Positions 1-8,252 of a stretch of 64,000 bases of DNA are shown piece after piece. The first letter of the stretch is position 1. Each line of letters opens with the position of its first letter. The notes under the pieces are model-generated. The model did not search any database. It was not told the origin of the DNA and worked only from the letters and a program-made list of their open reading frames with translations. Origin of the DNA: Natrinema sp031626495 (GTDB taxonomy: Archaea; Halobacteriota; Halobacteria; Halobacteriales; Natrialbaceae); NCBI RefSeq assembly GCF_031626495.1, contig NZ_JAMQOJ010000001.1:372001-436000 (forward strand), read 5' to 3'. Position numbers and translations under genes: made by a program.

Positions 1-1002
1 GGCGTCGCCCGCGACAACGTCACCGTCCACACCCAGATCGGTGCCTCCTCGAACGCGACCGAACTCGTCCCCGGCATCATCGTCGACGAGGAGCCCGTCC
101 ACGACGCGATGCCCGGCGAGGTCGAGGACGCCTCGATCGCCATCCTGGACGTCGAACTCGACGTTCGCACGGGCGACGTCGACGCCGAGTACGCCATCGA
201 CTCGATCGACCAGCTCAACGCAGCGATCGACGCCGAAGAAGGCGAACTGCAGGGCTACGCCGAAACCGTCGCCGAGAGCGGGGCCGACGTCGTCTTCACC
301 ACCGAAGACGTCGCCGACCGCGTCGCCAACGCCCTCGCCAACGAGGGAATCCTCGTCTTCGAGGGCCTCGGCGACAGCGACGCCCGACAGGTCGCGTCCG
401 CGACCGGCGCTCGCCGCGTCGGCGCACTCGAGGACCTCGAGGAAGCGGACTTCGGCTCGGCCGACCGCATCCACACCGAGAACTTCGGCGACGACGATCT
501 GGCGTTCGTCGAGGGCGGCGCGGCCGCCGAGACGGTCACCGTCTTCGTCCGTGGCGGCACCGAACACGTCGTCGACGAACTCGAGCGTGCCATCGGCGAT
601 GCACTGGACGTCGTCGCGACGGCGCTGGAATCCGGCGAGGTCGTCCCCGGCGCGGGCGCGACCGAGATCGCGATCGCGGACAAGATCCGGAAGGAAGCCG
701 CCGGCATCGAAGGCCGCAAGCAACTCGCCGTGACGGCCTTCGCCGACGCGCTGGACGTCGTCCCCCGAACCCTCGCGGCCAACACGGGCCGCGACCCTAT
801 CGACGCGCTCGTGGACCTTCGTTCCGCTCACGAATCCGAGGGACGGGCCGGCCTGATCACCGACGGCGACGAGGTCACGATCGATGATCCGTTCGAGCAC
901 GGCGTCGTCGACCCCGCCGACGTCAAGCGCGAAGCCGTCGAGAGCGCGACCGAAGCCGCCACGATGATCGCCCGTATCGACGACGTCATCGCCGCGGAAT
1001 AA
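1..1002 (+). CDS. Thermosome (group II chaperonin) subunit, C-terminal part
   Basis: The reading frame is open from the first base, so the N-terminus lies outside the window; 333 codons of the C-terminal part are present. The protein belongs to the Cpn60/TCP-1 family, the ATP-driven cytosolic folding chamber of archaea. Visible family features are the VPGAGATEIAIADKIR stretch of the intermediate/equatorial region and the following region with TLAANTGRDPIDALVDL, where ATP-contacting residues lie. The equatorial motif is usually NAG.D; here it is NTGRDP. The end is acidic and lacks the Gly/Met-rich tail of some thermosomes. The sequence seems divergent relative to typical haloarchaeal CCT1/CCT2, so it may be the third paralogue, but that assignment is inference. 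Confidence 0.9.
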   Translation, partial: GVARDNVTVHTQIGASSNATELVPGIIVDEEPVHDAMPGEVEDASIAILDVELDVRTGDVDAEYAIDSIDQLNAAIDAEEGELQGYAETVAESGADVVFTTEDVADRVANALANEGILVFEGLGDSDARQVASATGARRVGALEDLEEADFGSADRIHTENFGDDDLAFVEGGAAAETVTVFVRGGTEHVVDELERAIGDALDVVATALESGEVVPGAGATEIAIADKIRKEAAGIEGRKQLAVTAFADALDVVPRTLAANTGRDPIDALVDLRSAHESEGRAGLITDGDEVTIDDPFEHGVVDPADVKREAVESATEAATMIARIDDVIAAE

Positions 1003-1123
1003 CGTCGTCCGTCGCTGCTGTCGTTTCACACGTCTGATCGTTTTTTCGCTCGTTCTCGTCGCCGCCTCGTCGTGTCTTTTGGCCAATAGTGTTAAGTGTT
1101 AACATATGATATTTCGGAGTATC

Positions 1124-1495
1124 ATGTCCGGAACCGCTCCGCGAGCGAACCTGACGCCTATCGGTACCACGACCGGTCGAACGGTCTACTACGACGAGGA
1201 CCGGGAGTCCTACCACACGTGGTGTGACGACGGCGCGTACGAGCCGGTGAATACGGCGCTGCTCATGGCCGTCTCGTCGGTGCTCGGGGTCGAGCCGGAC
1301 GACCTCGAGTCGCTCTCGGAATGCGTCGAACCGGACGCGCTGAACGCGCTGTTCGTCCACTGGCGAGATGACGAGCCCCGCATCGGCGACGGTTCGATCT
1401 CCTTTCCGTTCTCCCAGTGTGCCGTGACGGTGCGGTCGGACGGCGAGATCGTAATCGATCCGGTACGACGGCGGCTCCACTCCGCCGACGACTGA
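1124..1495 (+). CDS. HalOD1 output domain protein
   Basis: A 123-aa acidic protein that is almost entirely a HalOD1 (halobacterial output domain 1) module. Typical traits are the VNTALLMAVSSVLGVEPDDL helix, the PDALNALF segment and a C-terminal FSQCAVTVRSDGEIVI beta strand. HalOD1 proteins occur alone or at the end of haloarchaeal sensory proteins; their biochemical role is not established. I chose the ATG at 1124 over one six codons upstream because the family normally starts with a short polar tail before the YHTW segment. The AT-rich stretch at 1090-1112 is the likely promoter region. It is monocistronic and convergent with the next gene. Confidence 0.8.
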   Translation: MSGTAPRANLTPIGTTTGRTVYYDEDRESYHTWCDDGAYEPVNTALLMAVSSVLGVEPDDLESLSECVEPDALNALFVHWRDDEPRIGDGSISFPFSQCAVTVRSDGEIVIDPVRRRLHSADD

Positions 1496-1529
1496 GCGAC
1501 TCGCGGCCGCGAACCGCAGTCGATCCGTC

Positions 1530-2381
1530 TCAGTCGTCGGCGTCGACGGCCGGCTCGAGGACGACCTGATCGCCGGTCGCGAGCCCGAAGGCCTCGTCGC
1601 CCCGACCCCGATTGACGTCGAGTTCGACGTAGCCGTGGCTCCCGACGGTCGCGAGTCGCTCACCGACCGGTACGGCGGCGAAGGTCTCGCCGACCGGGAC
1701 GTTCTCGCCGTTCGCCGCGATCCGTTCTCTGCCGTCGAGATACGAGCCCGGAACGTTCGTGATCGCGTTGCCGAAGCCGTCGACGACGAGTACCTCGCCG
1801 ATCGCTCGCCCGTCCGCGAGGTCGGCGGTCGGGAGCACGAGATCGACGTCGAAATCGGTCGGCGAGAGCCACTCGAGGTCACCGAGCGCGCCGAGATCGG
1901 TCTCGTGGACGGCCGCGGCCGCCGGCGCGAACACGTCCCGGCCGTGAAACGTGGCACTCGCGGGGCCGTCGTCTCCCGCGAGCGCCGTCGCGCTCGGGGC
2001 CCCTGCGCTCTTGCCGGTCGGTTCGACCGGTTCGAGACGGCGTTCGTCGACGGCGTAGACCTCGAGTCGGTCCTCGTCGTTTCCGACCAGTCGTCGGGTC
2101 GCGGGGAGCAAGACGCCGTTGTCGGGGCCGACGAGCGTCCCCTCGCCGGCGCGAACGACGAGCGCGTCCCGGTCGGTGCCGACGCCGGGGTCGATCACGA
2201 CGAGGTGGGTGGCCGGGGGAAAATAGGGGAGGACTTCACGAAGCCAGAAGGCGGCCGCCCGGACGTCCTGTCGGGGGAAGTCGTGAGCAACGTCGACCAG
2301 TCTGGCGTCCGTTCGCTGCAGCAGTACGCCCTTCATCGCCGCCGGGTACGGCGTGCCGAAATCCGACGCGAGCGTGATCAT
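1530..2381 (-). CDS. SAM hydrolase / SAM-hydroxide adenosyltransferase family protein
   Basis: A 283-aa protein of the DUF62/SAM_adeno_trans family, relatives of fluorinase that use water or hydroxide to split S-adenosylmethionine into adenosine and methionine. The diagnostic N-terminus ITLASDFG with the catalytic-region Asp is present, followed by HLVVIDPGVGTDR and LVGPDNGVL, which line the SAM pocket. The C-terminal half (from about residue 180) is the beta-barrel domain with the FGNAITNVP segment. The ATG at 2381 puts the conserved ITLASDFG at residue 2, so an upstream in-frame ATG at 2408 is rejected. It sits 28 bp downstream of nadM on the same strand and is probably co-transcribed. Confidence 0.88.
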   Translation of the reverse strand: MITLASDFGTPYPAAMKGVLLQRTDARLVDVAHDFPRQDVRAAAFWLREVLPYFPPATHLVVIDPGVGTDRDALVVRAGEGTLVGPDNGVLLPATRRLVGNDEDRLEVYAVDERRLEPVEPTGKSAGAPSATALAGDDGPASATFHGRDVFAPAAAAVHETDLGALGDLEWLSPTDFDVDLVLPTADLADGRAIGEVLVVDGFGNAITNVPGSYLDGRERIAANGENVPVGETFAAVPVGERLATVGSHGYVELDVNRGRGDEAFGLATGDQVVLEPAVDADD

Positions 2382-2409
2382 GGCAGACCCTACGAACCGC
2401 CGTCCCAAA

Positions 2410-2928
2410 TCAGTCCCCGTTCGAATCGGAGTCGCTGACCATCTGGATACGTTCGATGCCGTCCATCTCCTCGACGACCTCGACGACGGCCTCGGGGACG
2501 AGCGACTCCCAGTCGCCGCCCGTTATCATCCGCTCGCGGACCTCCGAGCCCTCGAGCACGTCGCGGTTGAACATCGGCGACTGGCGGATCTCGATGCCGG
2601 CCTCGCGAAAGAGCTGGATGACCAGCGGGTTGTTCGAGTAGGCCACGTCGAAGTCCGGACTCATGCTCTGGACGTGGCTGACCCACACCGAATTGCGCTC
2701 TAGGTCCTCGATCGGGACGGCGTAGGTGACGAGATCGGTATCGACGAGTGACTTCGTGATCATCATGATCCGCTCGCCGGCGGTGAACGGATCCCGGACC
2801 GTGTGTGAGTTGTCGGCGCTCCCGATGCCGAGGACGAGTTCGTCGACGTCCTCGGCGATCTGCTCGACCATGCTCCGGTGGCCGTTGTGAAAGGGCTGAA
2901 ATCGGCCGATGTAGAACCCCCGAGTCAT
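2410..2928 (-). CDS. nadM: Nicotinamide-nucleotide adenylyltransferase
   Basis: A 172-aa archaeal-type NMN adenylyltransferase, which joins NMN and ATP to make NAD+. The nucleotidyltransferase signature GRFQPFHNGH (residues 8-17, HxGH class) opens the Rossmann fold, SADNSHTVRDPFTAGER follows, and the second ATP motif is EGSEVRERM near residue 135. The length matches the archaeal NadM family. I chose the ATG at 2928 because the fold begins at once with MTRGFYIGRF; upstream in-frame codons to 3165 encode no recognisable extension. It is divergent from lonB with about 290 bp between the starts and is followed closely by the SAM hydrolase-family gene. Confidence 0.95.
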   Translation of the reverse strand: MTRGFYIGRFQPFHNGHRSMVEQIAEDVDELVLGIGSADNSHTVRDPFTAGERIMMITKSLVDTDLVTYAVPIEDLERNSVWVSHVQSMSPDFDVAYSNNPLVIQLFREAGIEIRQSPMFNRDVLEGSEVRERMITGGDWESLVPEAVVEVVEEMDGIERIQMVSDSDSNGD

Positions 2929-3218
2929 GCCGAACACTGCTCGAGCGGTCCGCTTAAGCGTGGCGAGTTTCCACGCGCCGCGACGAGGCGTCGGTGGCAG
3001 TTCGCCGCCGACACCTCCCGGCCGCGCTCGCTCGAGGCCGATCGATTTCGAGGCAGTATATTCAGCATTGTTTTGATATGATCCAAACATGGGATAGGCA
3101 CAGCCTGAACACCCCCGTCGGCCGCTGTGTCTGCCGGTATCAGCAACTGACACCATACTCCGCATGGAGAAAGTATATCAGTCGCAATCCCTTCCAGATA
3201 GGTACCGAACAGAATTCT

Positions 3219-5372
3219 ATGAGTAACGATACGAACGTTGACGACCCTCCCGAAGACGCGCCGGACGCCGCTCCTGACGGGGACTCCGTCGAGGAGCAGC
3301 GCGAGCGTCAGGGAGAACGGTCGCCGTACGAGGAGGACGGCGACCGTCGCACCGACGTCGACGATCCGACCGACGACCGCTCGAGGTCGTCCGACGAGGA
3401 CGACGACATCGAGACCGTCAACGACCTCGGCAGTTCCGTCGAGGTCGATCCCGGCGTCGAGGTTGACGAGGATATCGCCGAGGACGACCTCCTCGGCGGT
3501 CTCAAGATCGACTCGACGGAGGACATCGAAGTCCCCGATCGGCTCGTCGACCAGGTCATCGGTCAGGACGAAGCACGAGACATTATCATCAAAGCGGCCA
3601 AGCAGCGCCGGCACGTCATGATGATCGGCTCGCCGGGGACCGGCAAGTCGATGCTGGCGAAGGCGATGAGCCAACTGCTACCGAAGGAGGATCTTCAGGA
3701 CGTTTTAGTCTACCACAACCCGGACGACGGTAACGAGCCGAAGGTCCGCACCGTTCCCGCCGGCAAGGGCGAACAGATCATCGACGCCCACAAGGAGGAA
3801 GCCCGCAAGCGCAACCAGATGCGCTCGATCCTGATGTGGATCATCATCGCGATCGTCGTCGGGTACGCGATCCTCTCGGGAAGCATCCTGCTGGGGATCC
3901 TCGCAGCGGGGATCATCTGGCTGATCTTCCGCTACACCAGTCGCGGAACGGACGCGATGGTGCCCAACATGATCGTCAACAACGGCGATCAGCGCGTCGC
4001 CCCCTTCGAGGACGCGACCGGCGCTCACGCCGGTGCGCTGCTGGGCGACGTCCGCCACGACCCATTCCAGTCCGGGGGTATGGAGACTCCGAGCCACGAC
4101 CGCGTCGAACCGGGCTCGATCCACAAATCGAACAAGGGCGTGCTGTTCGTCGACGAGATCAACACGCTCGACATCCGCACCCAGCAGAAGCTGATGACGG
4201 CCATCCAGGAGGGCGAGTTCGCCATCACGGGCCAGTCCGAGCGCTCCTCGGGCGCGATGGTCCAGACCGAGCCCGTCCCCTGTGACTTCATCATGGTCGC
4301 CGCCGGGAACCTCGACGCCATGGAGAACATGCACCCCGCGCTCCGCAACCGGATCAAGGGGTACGGCTACGAGGTCTACATGGACGACACCATCGAGGAC
4401 ACCCCCGAGATGCGGCGCAAGTACGCCCGCTTCATCGCCCAGGAGGTCGAACGCGACGGCCGCCTGCCCCACTTCACGGACGACGCCGTCGAGGAGGTCA
4501 TCCTCGAGGCCAAGCGCCGCTCGGGTCGGAAGAACCACCTGACGCTGCTGTTCCGTAGCCTCGGTGGCCTGGTCCGCGTCGCCGGCGACATCGCCCGCGC
4601 CGAGGACCGCGAGTTCACCACCCGCGAAGACGTCCTGCAGGCCAAGCAGCGCTCGCGCTCGATCGAGCAACAGCTCGCCGACGACTACATCGAGCGCCGC
4701 AAGGACTACGAGCTGCAGGTCAACGAGGGCGGCGTCGAAGGTCGCGTCAACGGCCTCGCCGTCATGGGCGAGGACTCGGGCATCATGCTCCCCGTGATGG
4801 CCGAGATCGCGCCCGCCCAGGGTGGCGGTCAGGTGATCGCTACCGGGAAGCTCAAAGAGATGGCCGAGGAGTCGGTCCAGAACGTCTCCGCGATCATCAA
4901 GAAGTTCTCCGACGTCGACCTCTCGGAGAAGGACATCCACATCCAGTTCGTTCAGGCCGGCCAGCAGGGCGTCGACGGCGACTCCGCCTCCATCACGGTG
5001 GCGACCGCCGTCATCAGCGCGCTCGAGAACATCCCGGTCGATCAGTCGGTCGCCATGACTGGCTCGCTGTCGGTCCGCGGTGACGTGCTGCCGGTCGGTG
5101 GGGTCACCCACAAGATCGAAGCCGCCGCGAAGGCGGGTTGCAGCAAGGTCATCATCCCCGAAGCGAACGAACAGGACGTGATGATCGAGGAGGAGTACGA
5201 GGAAATGATCGAGATCATCCCCTGTGCGAACATCAGCGAGGTCCTGGACGTCGCCCTGATGGGCGAACCCAAGAAGGACTCGCTGGTCGATCGGCTCAAG
5301 TCGATCACCGGCACGGCGTTCGATCAGGGCACCGTCGGTTCCGCCGGCGGGTCGAACCCGAGCCCACAGTAA
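3219..5372 (+). CDS. lonB: Membrane-anchored ATP-dependent Lon protease (LonB type)
   Basis: A 717-aa archaeal LonB. An acidic N-terminal tail (residues 1-95) leads into an AAA+ domain with Walker A GSPGTGKS (137-144) and Walker B-like VLFVDEIN. Two transmembrane helices at about 203-238 are inserted in the AAA+ domain and anchor it to the cytoplasmic membrane. The C-terminal peptidase domain has the catalytic Ser at 589 (GDSASIT) and Lys at 632 (HKIEAAAK); the 43-residue spacing equals that of E. coli Lon. Haloarchaeal LonB is generally essential and controls carotenoid and lipid enzymes in Haloferax. I chose the ATG at 3219; the AT-rich aagtatatca at 3171-3180 is a plausible TATA box. Confidence 0.96.
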   Translation: MSNDTNVDDPPEDAPDAAPDGDSVEEQRERQGERSPYEEDGDRRTDVDDPTDDRSRSSDEDDDIETVNDLGSSVEVDPGVEVDEDIAEDDLLGGLKIDSTEDIEVPDRLVDQVIGQDEARDIIIKAAKQRRHVMMIGSPGTGKSMLAKAMSQLLPKEDLQDVLVYHNPDDGNEPKVRTVPAGKGEQIIDAHKEEARKRNQMRSILMWIIIAIVVGYAILSGSILLGILAAGIIWLIFRYTSRGTDAMVPNMIVNNGDQRVAPFEDATGAHAGALLGDVRHDPFQSGGMETPSHDRVEPGSIHKSNKGVLFVDEINTLDIRTQQKLMTAIQEGEFAITGQSERSSGAMVQTEPVPCDFIMVAAGNLDAMENMHPALRNRIKGYGYEVYMDDTIEDTPEMRRKYARFIAQEVERDGRLPHFTDDAVEEVILEAKRRSGRKNHLTLLFRSLGGLVRVAGDIARAEDREFTTREDVLQAKQRSRSIEQQLADDYIERRKDYELQVNEGGVEGRVNGLAVMGEDSGIMLPVMAEIAPAQGGGQVIATGKLKEMAEESVQNVSAIIKKFSDVDLSEKDIHIQFVQAGQQGVDGDSASITVATAVISALENIPVDQSVAMTGSLSVRGDVLPVGGVTHKIEAAAKAGCSKVIIPEANEQDVMIEEEYEEMIEIIPCANISEVLDVALMGEPKKDSLVDRLKSITGTAFDQGTVGSAGGSNPSPQ

Positions 5373-6431
5373 ATGCCCCAGTGGGCGACGTTCGTCGGCC
5401 TGACGGGCGTCGTCCTCGTCTTACTGCTCGTTCTTTCGCACCTGACTCAATCGGCGTTTAGCGACGGCGACGCGGACGCCGGTGCCAGCGCTCGGCATCC
5501 GGCCGCCACGCCACGCGACGATACCGCGGTCGGAGACGACGCGGATCGCGCCGACATCGCGGTCGATCTGCCGCCGCGGCGTCCAGATTCGGACGCATCC
5601 CCGCACGCCGACTCCGACCGCTATCCAACTGATGGGGCGGACCGCGACCGCAGCGAGAGCGCCCGAGGGGACGACTCCCCGGATACGCGAGCGCCCTCGA
5701 GCGTAGCGGATCCCGTCGACGGTCGGACCGGCCCCGACCGACGCCGCGACTCGAGCTGGTCGGCCGCTTCGACCACCACTGGCGACCGACGACGGCCACC
5801 CGAGCGCGGCGTCGATCCGGGCTCGCTGTCGACCGGGATGGTCCTCGCGAACGTGGCCTTCTCTCAGGGGCTGTTCGCGCTCGTGTTGCTCGGTGCGGCG
5901 GTCTACACGGCGATCCCGCCGTCCGCGCTGGGCGTCGACTTCTCACTCGCGTACCTCGAGACGGGGCTCGTCCTGGGGACCGTCGCCGGGATCGCCTTCT
6001 ACGCCGCGAACGAGCTCTCGGCGGCGGTCGCGACGCGGTTCGGTTTCGACCACGAAGAACAACTGCGCGAACTGCTCTCGCCCGATTCGATCCGGGGCTG
6101 GCTGCTCCTCTTGCTCGGGGTCTTGCCGATCATCGCCGGCTTCGAGGAACTCCTCTTTCGGGCGGCGCTGATCGGCGTCCCCGCTGCCGGCTTCGGCATC
6201 TCGCCGTGGCTTCTCGCGGTCGGCTCGTCAGTCGCGTTCGCGCTCGGCCACGGGATGCAGGGCTCGGTCGGCGTCGTCGTCACCGGGCTCCTCGGATTCG
6301 TCCTCGCGGCGGTCTTCATCGTCACCGGGAGTCTGCTGGTCGTCGTCGTCTCCCACTACCTCGTCAACGCCCTCGAGTTCGTCGTCCACGAGGGCCTCGA
6401 GTTCGACTGGGCCGAAACCCTCGAAGGCTAA
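5373..6431 (+). CDS. CPBP family intramembrane metalloprotease
   Basis: A 352-aa membrane protein whose C-terminal half is a CPBP/CAAX-protease-like (Abi) domain. The motifs are EELLFRA (the EExxxR glutamates), then FALGHG and a distal SHYLVNAL, giving the expected Glu-Glu, His and His/Asn set for metal-dependent intramembrane proteolysis. An N-terminal helix is followed by a low-complexity, acidic linker of about 110 residues rich in Asp, Arg and Pro, unusual for the family. Its ATG directly follows the lonB TAA stop, so the two proteases are very probably translationally coupled. The substrate is unknown. Confidence 0.85.
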   Translation: MPQWATFVGLTGVVLVLLLVLSHLTQSAFSDGDADAGASARHPAATPRDDTAVGDDADRADIAVDLPPRRPDSDASPHADSDRYPTDGADRDRSESARGDDSPDTRAPSSVADPVDGRTGPDRRRDSSWSAASTTTGDRRRPPERGVDPGSLSTGMVLANVAFSQGLFALVLLGAAVYTAIPPSALGVDFSLAYLETGLVLGTVAGIAFYAANELSAAVATRFGFDHEEQLRELLSPDSIRGWLLLLLGVLPIIAGFEELLFRAALIGVPAAGFGISPWLLAVGSSVAFALGHGMQGSVGVVVTGLLGFVLAAVFIVTGSLLVVVVSHYLVNALEFVVHEGLEFDWAETLEG

Positions 6432-6455
6432 GGCCGAGGCGTCGGTACTCGAGCT

Positions 6456-6797
6456 ATGGACGAGACTGGCAGGGCGGTGACCCGCGCTCGAGTAATCGTG
6501 GCCCTGATCGTCGGCTACTTCGTCGTGCTCGCGTACGCGACGGTCGCGAACGATCCGCTGGCGACGACGGTCACGGAGCTCGGGTTCGGCGTAATCGCGA
6601 TCGCTGTAGGAGCGTCTCTATACGACCGCGCGGAGGGCGCGCGATCGGCGCTGACGGCGGCCGCGGTAGCTCTCGCCGTCGGCGGCGTGCTCGCGGTCGT
6701 CGCCGTTTTCGCCGACGCTCCGGCTCTCGATTCGCTCTCGTCGCTGTTCGTGTTCGCGGGCGTCGGCTGGTACGGGTACGCGGTCTGGCGCAGTTGA
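6456..6797 (+). CDS. Small multi-spanning membrane protein
   Basis: A 113-aa hydrophobic protein with about four predicted transmembrane segments (roughly residues 9-27, 32-52, 60-82 and 90-108), separated by short Arg/Asp loops such as YDRAEGARSA. No enzyme motif is visible and I do not recognise a named family with certainty. It starts 24 bp after the CPBP protease gene on the same strand and may be the last gene of the lonB-protease unit. Function unknown. Confidence 0.65.
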   Translation: MDETGRAVTRARVIVALIVGYFVVLAYATVANDPLATTVTELGFGVIAIAVGASLYDRAEGARSALTAAAVALAVGGVLAVVAVFADAPALDSLSSLFVFAGVGWYGYAVWRS

Positions 6798-6819
6798 TCC
6801 GGTCGCGGTCCTCGCTCGA

Positions 6820-6990
6820 TCAGTTCCCGCCGCCCTCGAGTCCATCGCCGATCGGGATCGTCACCGTTCGATCGCTGGCGAACAGCACGAACAGCGCGAA
6901 GAGTCCGAACAGGGCCGGCTCGTCGGTCGGGATGCCGAGGACGCCGAGAATCCCGAGCGCGCCGAGTCGCCGCAGTCGGATCGTGACCAT
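6820..6990 (-). CDS. Short hydrophobic protein with Leu/Gly repeat motif
   Basis: A 56-aa peptide with a basic start (MVTIRLRRLG), the repetitive stretch GALGILGVLGIP, and a second hydrophobic stretch LFGLFALFVLFA, then a polar tail. Small proteins with a LGLLGLLG-like run and a conserved Pro followed by an LFGLFGFF-like segment occur in bacteria and archaea, often beside regulators, and are probably membrane peptides. I chose the ATG at 6990 over one nine codons upstream because the basic/hydrophobic pattern begins there. Function unknown. Confidence 0.55.
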   Translation of the reverse strand: MVTIRLRRLGALGILGVLGIPTDEPALFGLFALFVLFASDRTVTIPIGDGLEGGGN

Positions 6991-7088
6991 ACGACACGTT
7001 TGTCGTCGCGGTTCCAAAAGCCGGAGGCTCCGTATCGAGGGCTTTTATCGTGTGCTCCGGCTCGAGCCGCCGGTCCGTCTCTCACGTG

Positions 7089-7466
7089 CTATCCGGCCGA
7101 CAGCGACTCGCGCCCGCGCCGAGACCGAACGCCGACGACGATTCCGGTCAGGATTCCCAGCAGGGTCCCGGCCGCGATCGCGATCGTCACACCGGCCCCG
7201 AATCCGACGACGACGAAGACGGCGAGGAAGGTGACGCCGAACGCGCCGAGACCTCGAGCGAGCCACCGACGCGTCGGATCTCCATCGCGGCCGACCTGTA
7301 CGAGAACGACGGCCGCGATCAGGACGCCGGCGGCGATTCCGGCCGGGAGGCCGACGAGCACCGAGAACTCGATGTAAGGGAGTAGTAGCTCCGACACGGC
7401 GGCGAAGACGACGAGAAACGTCGCGATGCCCGCGGCCGCGGCGTAGCCGAGCGTTCGAAGGCGCAT
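7089..7466 (-). CDS. Haloarchaeal four-helix membrane protein
   Basis: A 125-aa integral membrane protein with four evident transmembrane segments (about residues 7-27, 32-55, 70-92 and 94-113) and a basic, soluble tail (RSRRGRES). No catalytic motif is visible. An in-frame GTG three codons upstream is an alternative start; ATG at 7466 was preferred because MRLRTLGYAAAA gives a normal basic lead into the first helix. It lies about 60 bp downstream of rnhB on the opposite side of a short gap and shows no clear operon partner. Confidence 0.6.
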   Translation of the reverse strand: MRLRTLGYAAAAGIATFLVVFAAVSELLLPYIEFSVLVGLPAGIAAGVLIAAVVLVQVGRDGDPTRRWLARGLGAFGVTFLAVFVVVGFGAGVTIAIAAGTLLGILTGIVVGVRSRRGRESLSAG

Positions 7467-7529
7467 ATCAATCACGGAGACAGTACGACGGGCTCTGCAA
7501 TAGGTACTCCGACTGGTCCGGCGGATCGG

Positions 7530-8201
7530 TCAAAACTGCTCGAGCCCGGTCTGCTCGGCCTCAGCGAGGAGGGCTTCGCAGGTGGACCACGATTCGCGCG
7601 CGAACGGCGGGAGGTCGCCGTGCTCGTCGACGTACGTCTCGAGGAACTCCCGCGTCGTGGCGTCGCCCGGGTAGCCGCTGCCGATCGGGCCGTACTCGTC
7701 GGCCAGCGCAGCGACGTGGGAATCCCGTTCGACCTTGGCGACGATGCTGGCCGCGCCGACCAGCGGCGACTCGTCGTCAGCTCCGTGGCGCGCGTCGATC
7801 TCGAGGGCCTCGAGCGAGCAGGCGTCGGTCACACGGCGCGCGAAGCGGTCGGCGTCGGTGTCGCAGGCATCACAGAGTCCCGAGAGCGTGTCGTCTGTAG
7901 CGCCGTCGCGCTCGAGGTCGTCGGCCGCCGCCTCGATCGCCTCCGCGTGGGCCGCGACTGCCAGCGAGTTCATGTCCGTCCCGGGGTCGTCGATCCGGGC
8001 CGGCGTGATCTCGCTGACGCCGACCGCGATCCGATCGTCCTCGCGCAGGGTCGCCGCCAGTTCCTCGCGACGCTCGGGCGAGAGCCGTTTGGAGTCCCTG
8101 ATGCCGTCGGGGAGGGCACTCGAGTCCGCGAGGTGGACCGCCGCGGCGAACATCGACCCCAGCGCGGGACCCTTGCCGGCCTCGTCGACGCCGAATGGCA
8201 T
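7530..8201 (-). CDS. rnhB: Ribonuclease HII
   Basis: A 223-aa RNase HII, which cuts the RNA strand of RNA-DNA hybrids and starts ribonucleotide excision repair. The active-site motif DEAGKGPALG (Asp6, Glu7) is at the N-terminus as expected. The DSKRLSPERR segment and the central Asp in a LEIDARHGADDESPLVGAASIVAK context complete the metal-binding set. Length is typical for archaeal RnhB. It lies 51 bp downstream of pus10 on the same strand and is probably co-transcribed with it. Confidence 0.95.
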   Translation of the reverse strand: MPFGVDEAGKGPALGSMFAAAVHLADSSALPDGIRDSKRLSPERREELAATLREDDRIAVGVSEITPARIDDPGTDMNSLAVAAHAEAIEAAADDLERDGATDDTLSGLCDACDTDADRFARRVTDACSLEALEIDARHGADDESPLVGAASIVAKVERDSHVAALADEYGPIGSGYPGDATTREFLETYVDEHGDLPPFARESWSTCEALLAEAEQTGLEQF

Positions 8202-8252
8202 ATGGCGTGGCTCGGTCGCGGATACGAAAACCGTTGTGACTCGTCCCGCCGA

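Noticed and set aside
3705..5111. Long minus-strand frame opposite lonB
   Set aside because: It is antisense to an intact Lon protease and is a by-product of high G+C codon bias, without recognisable motifs.
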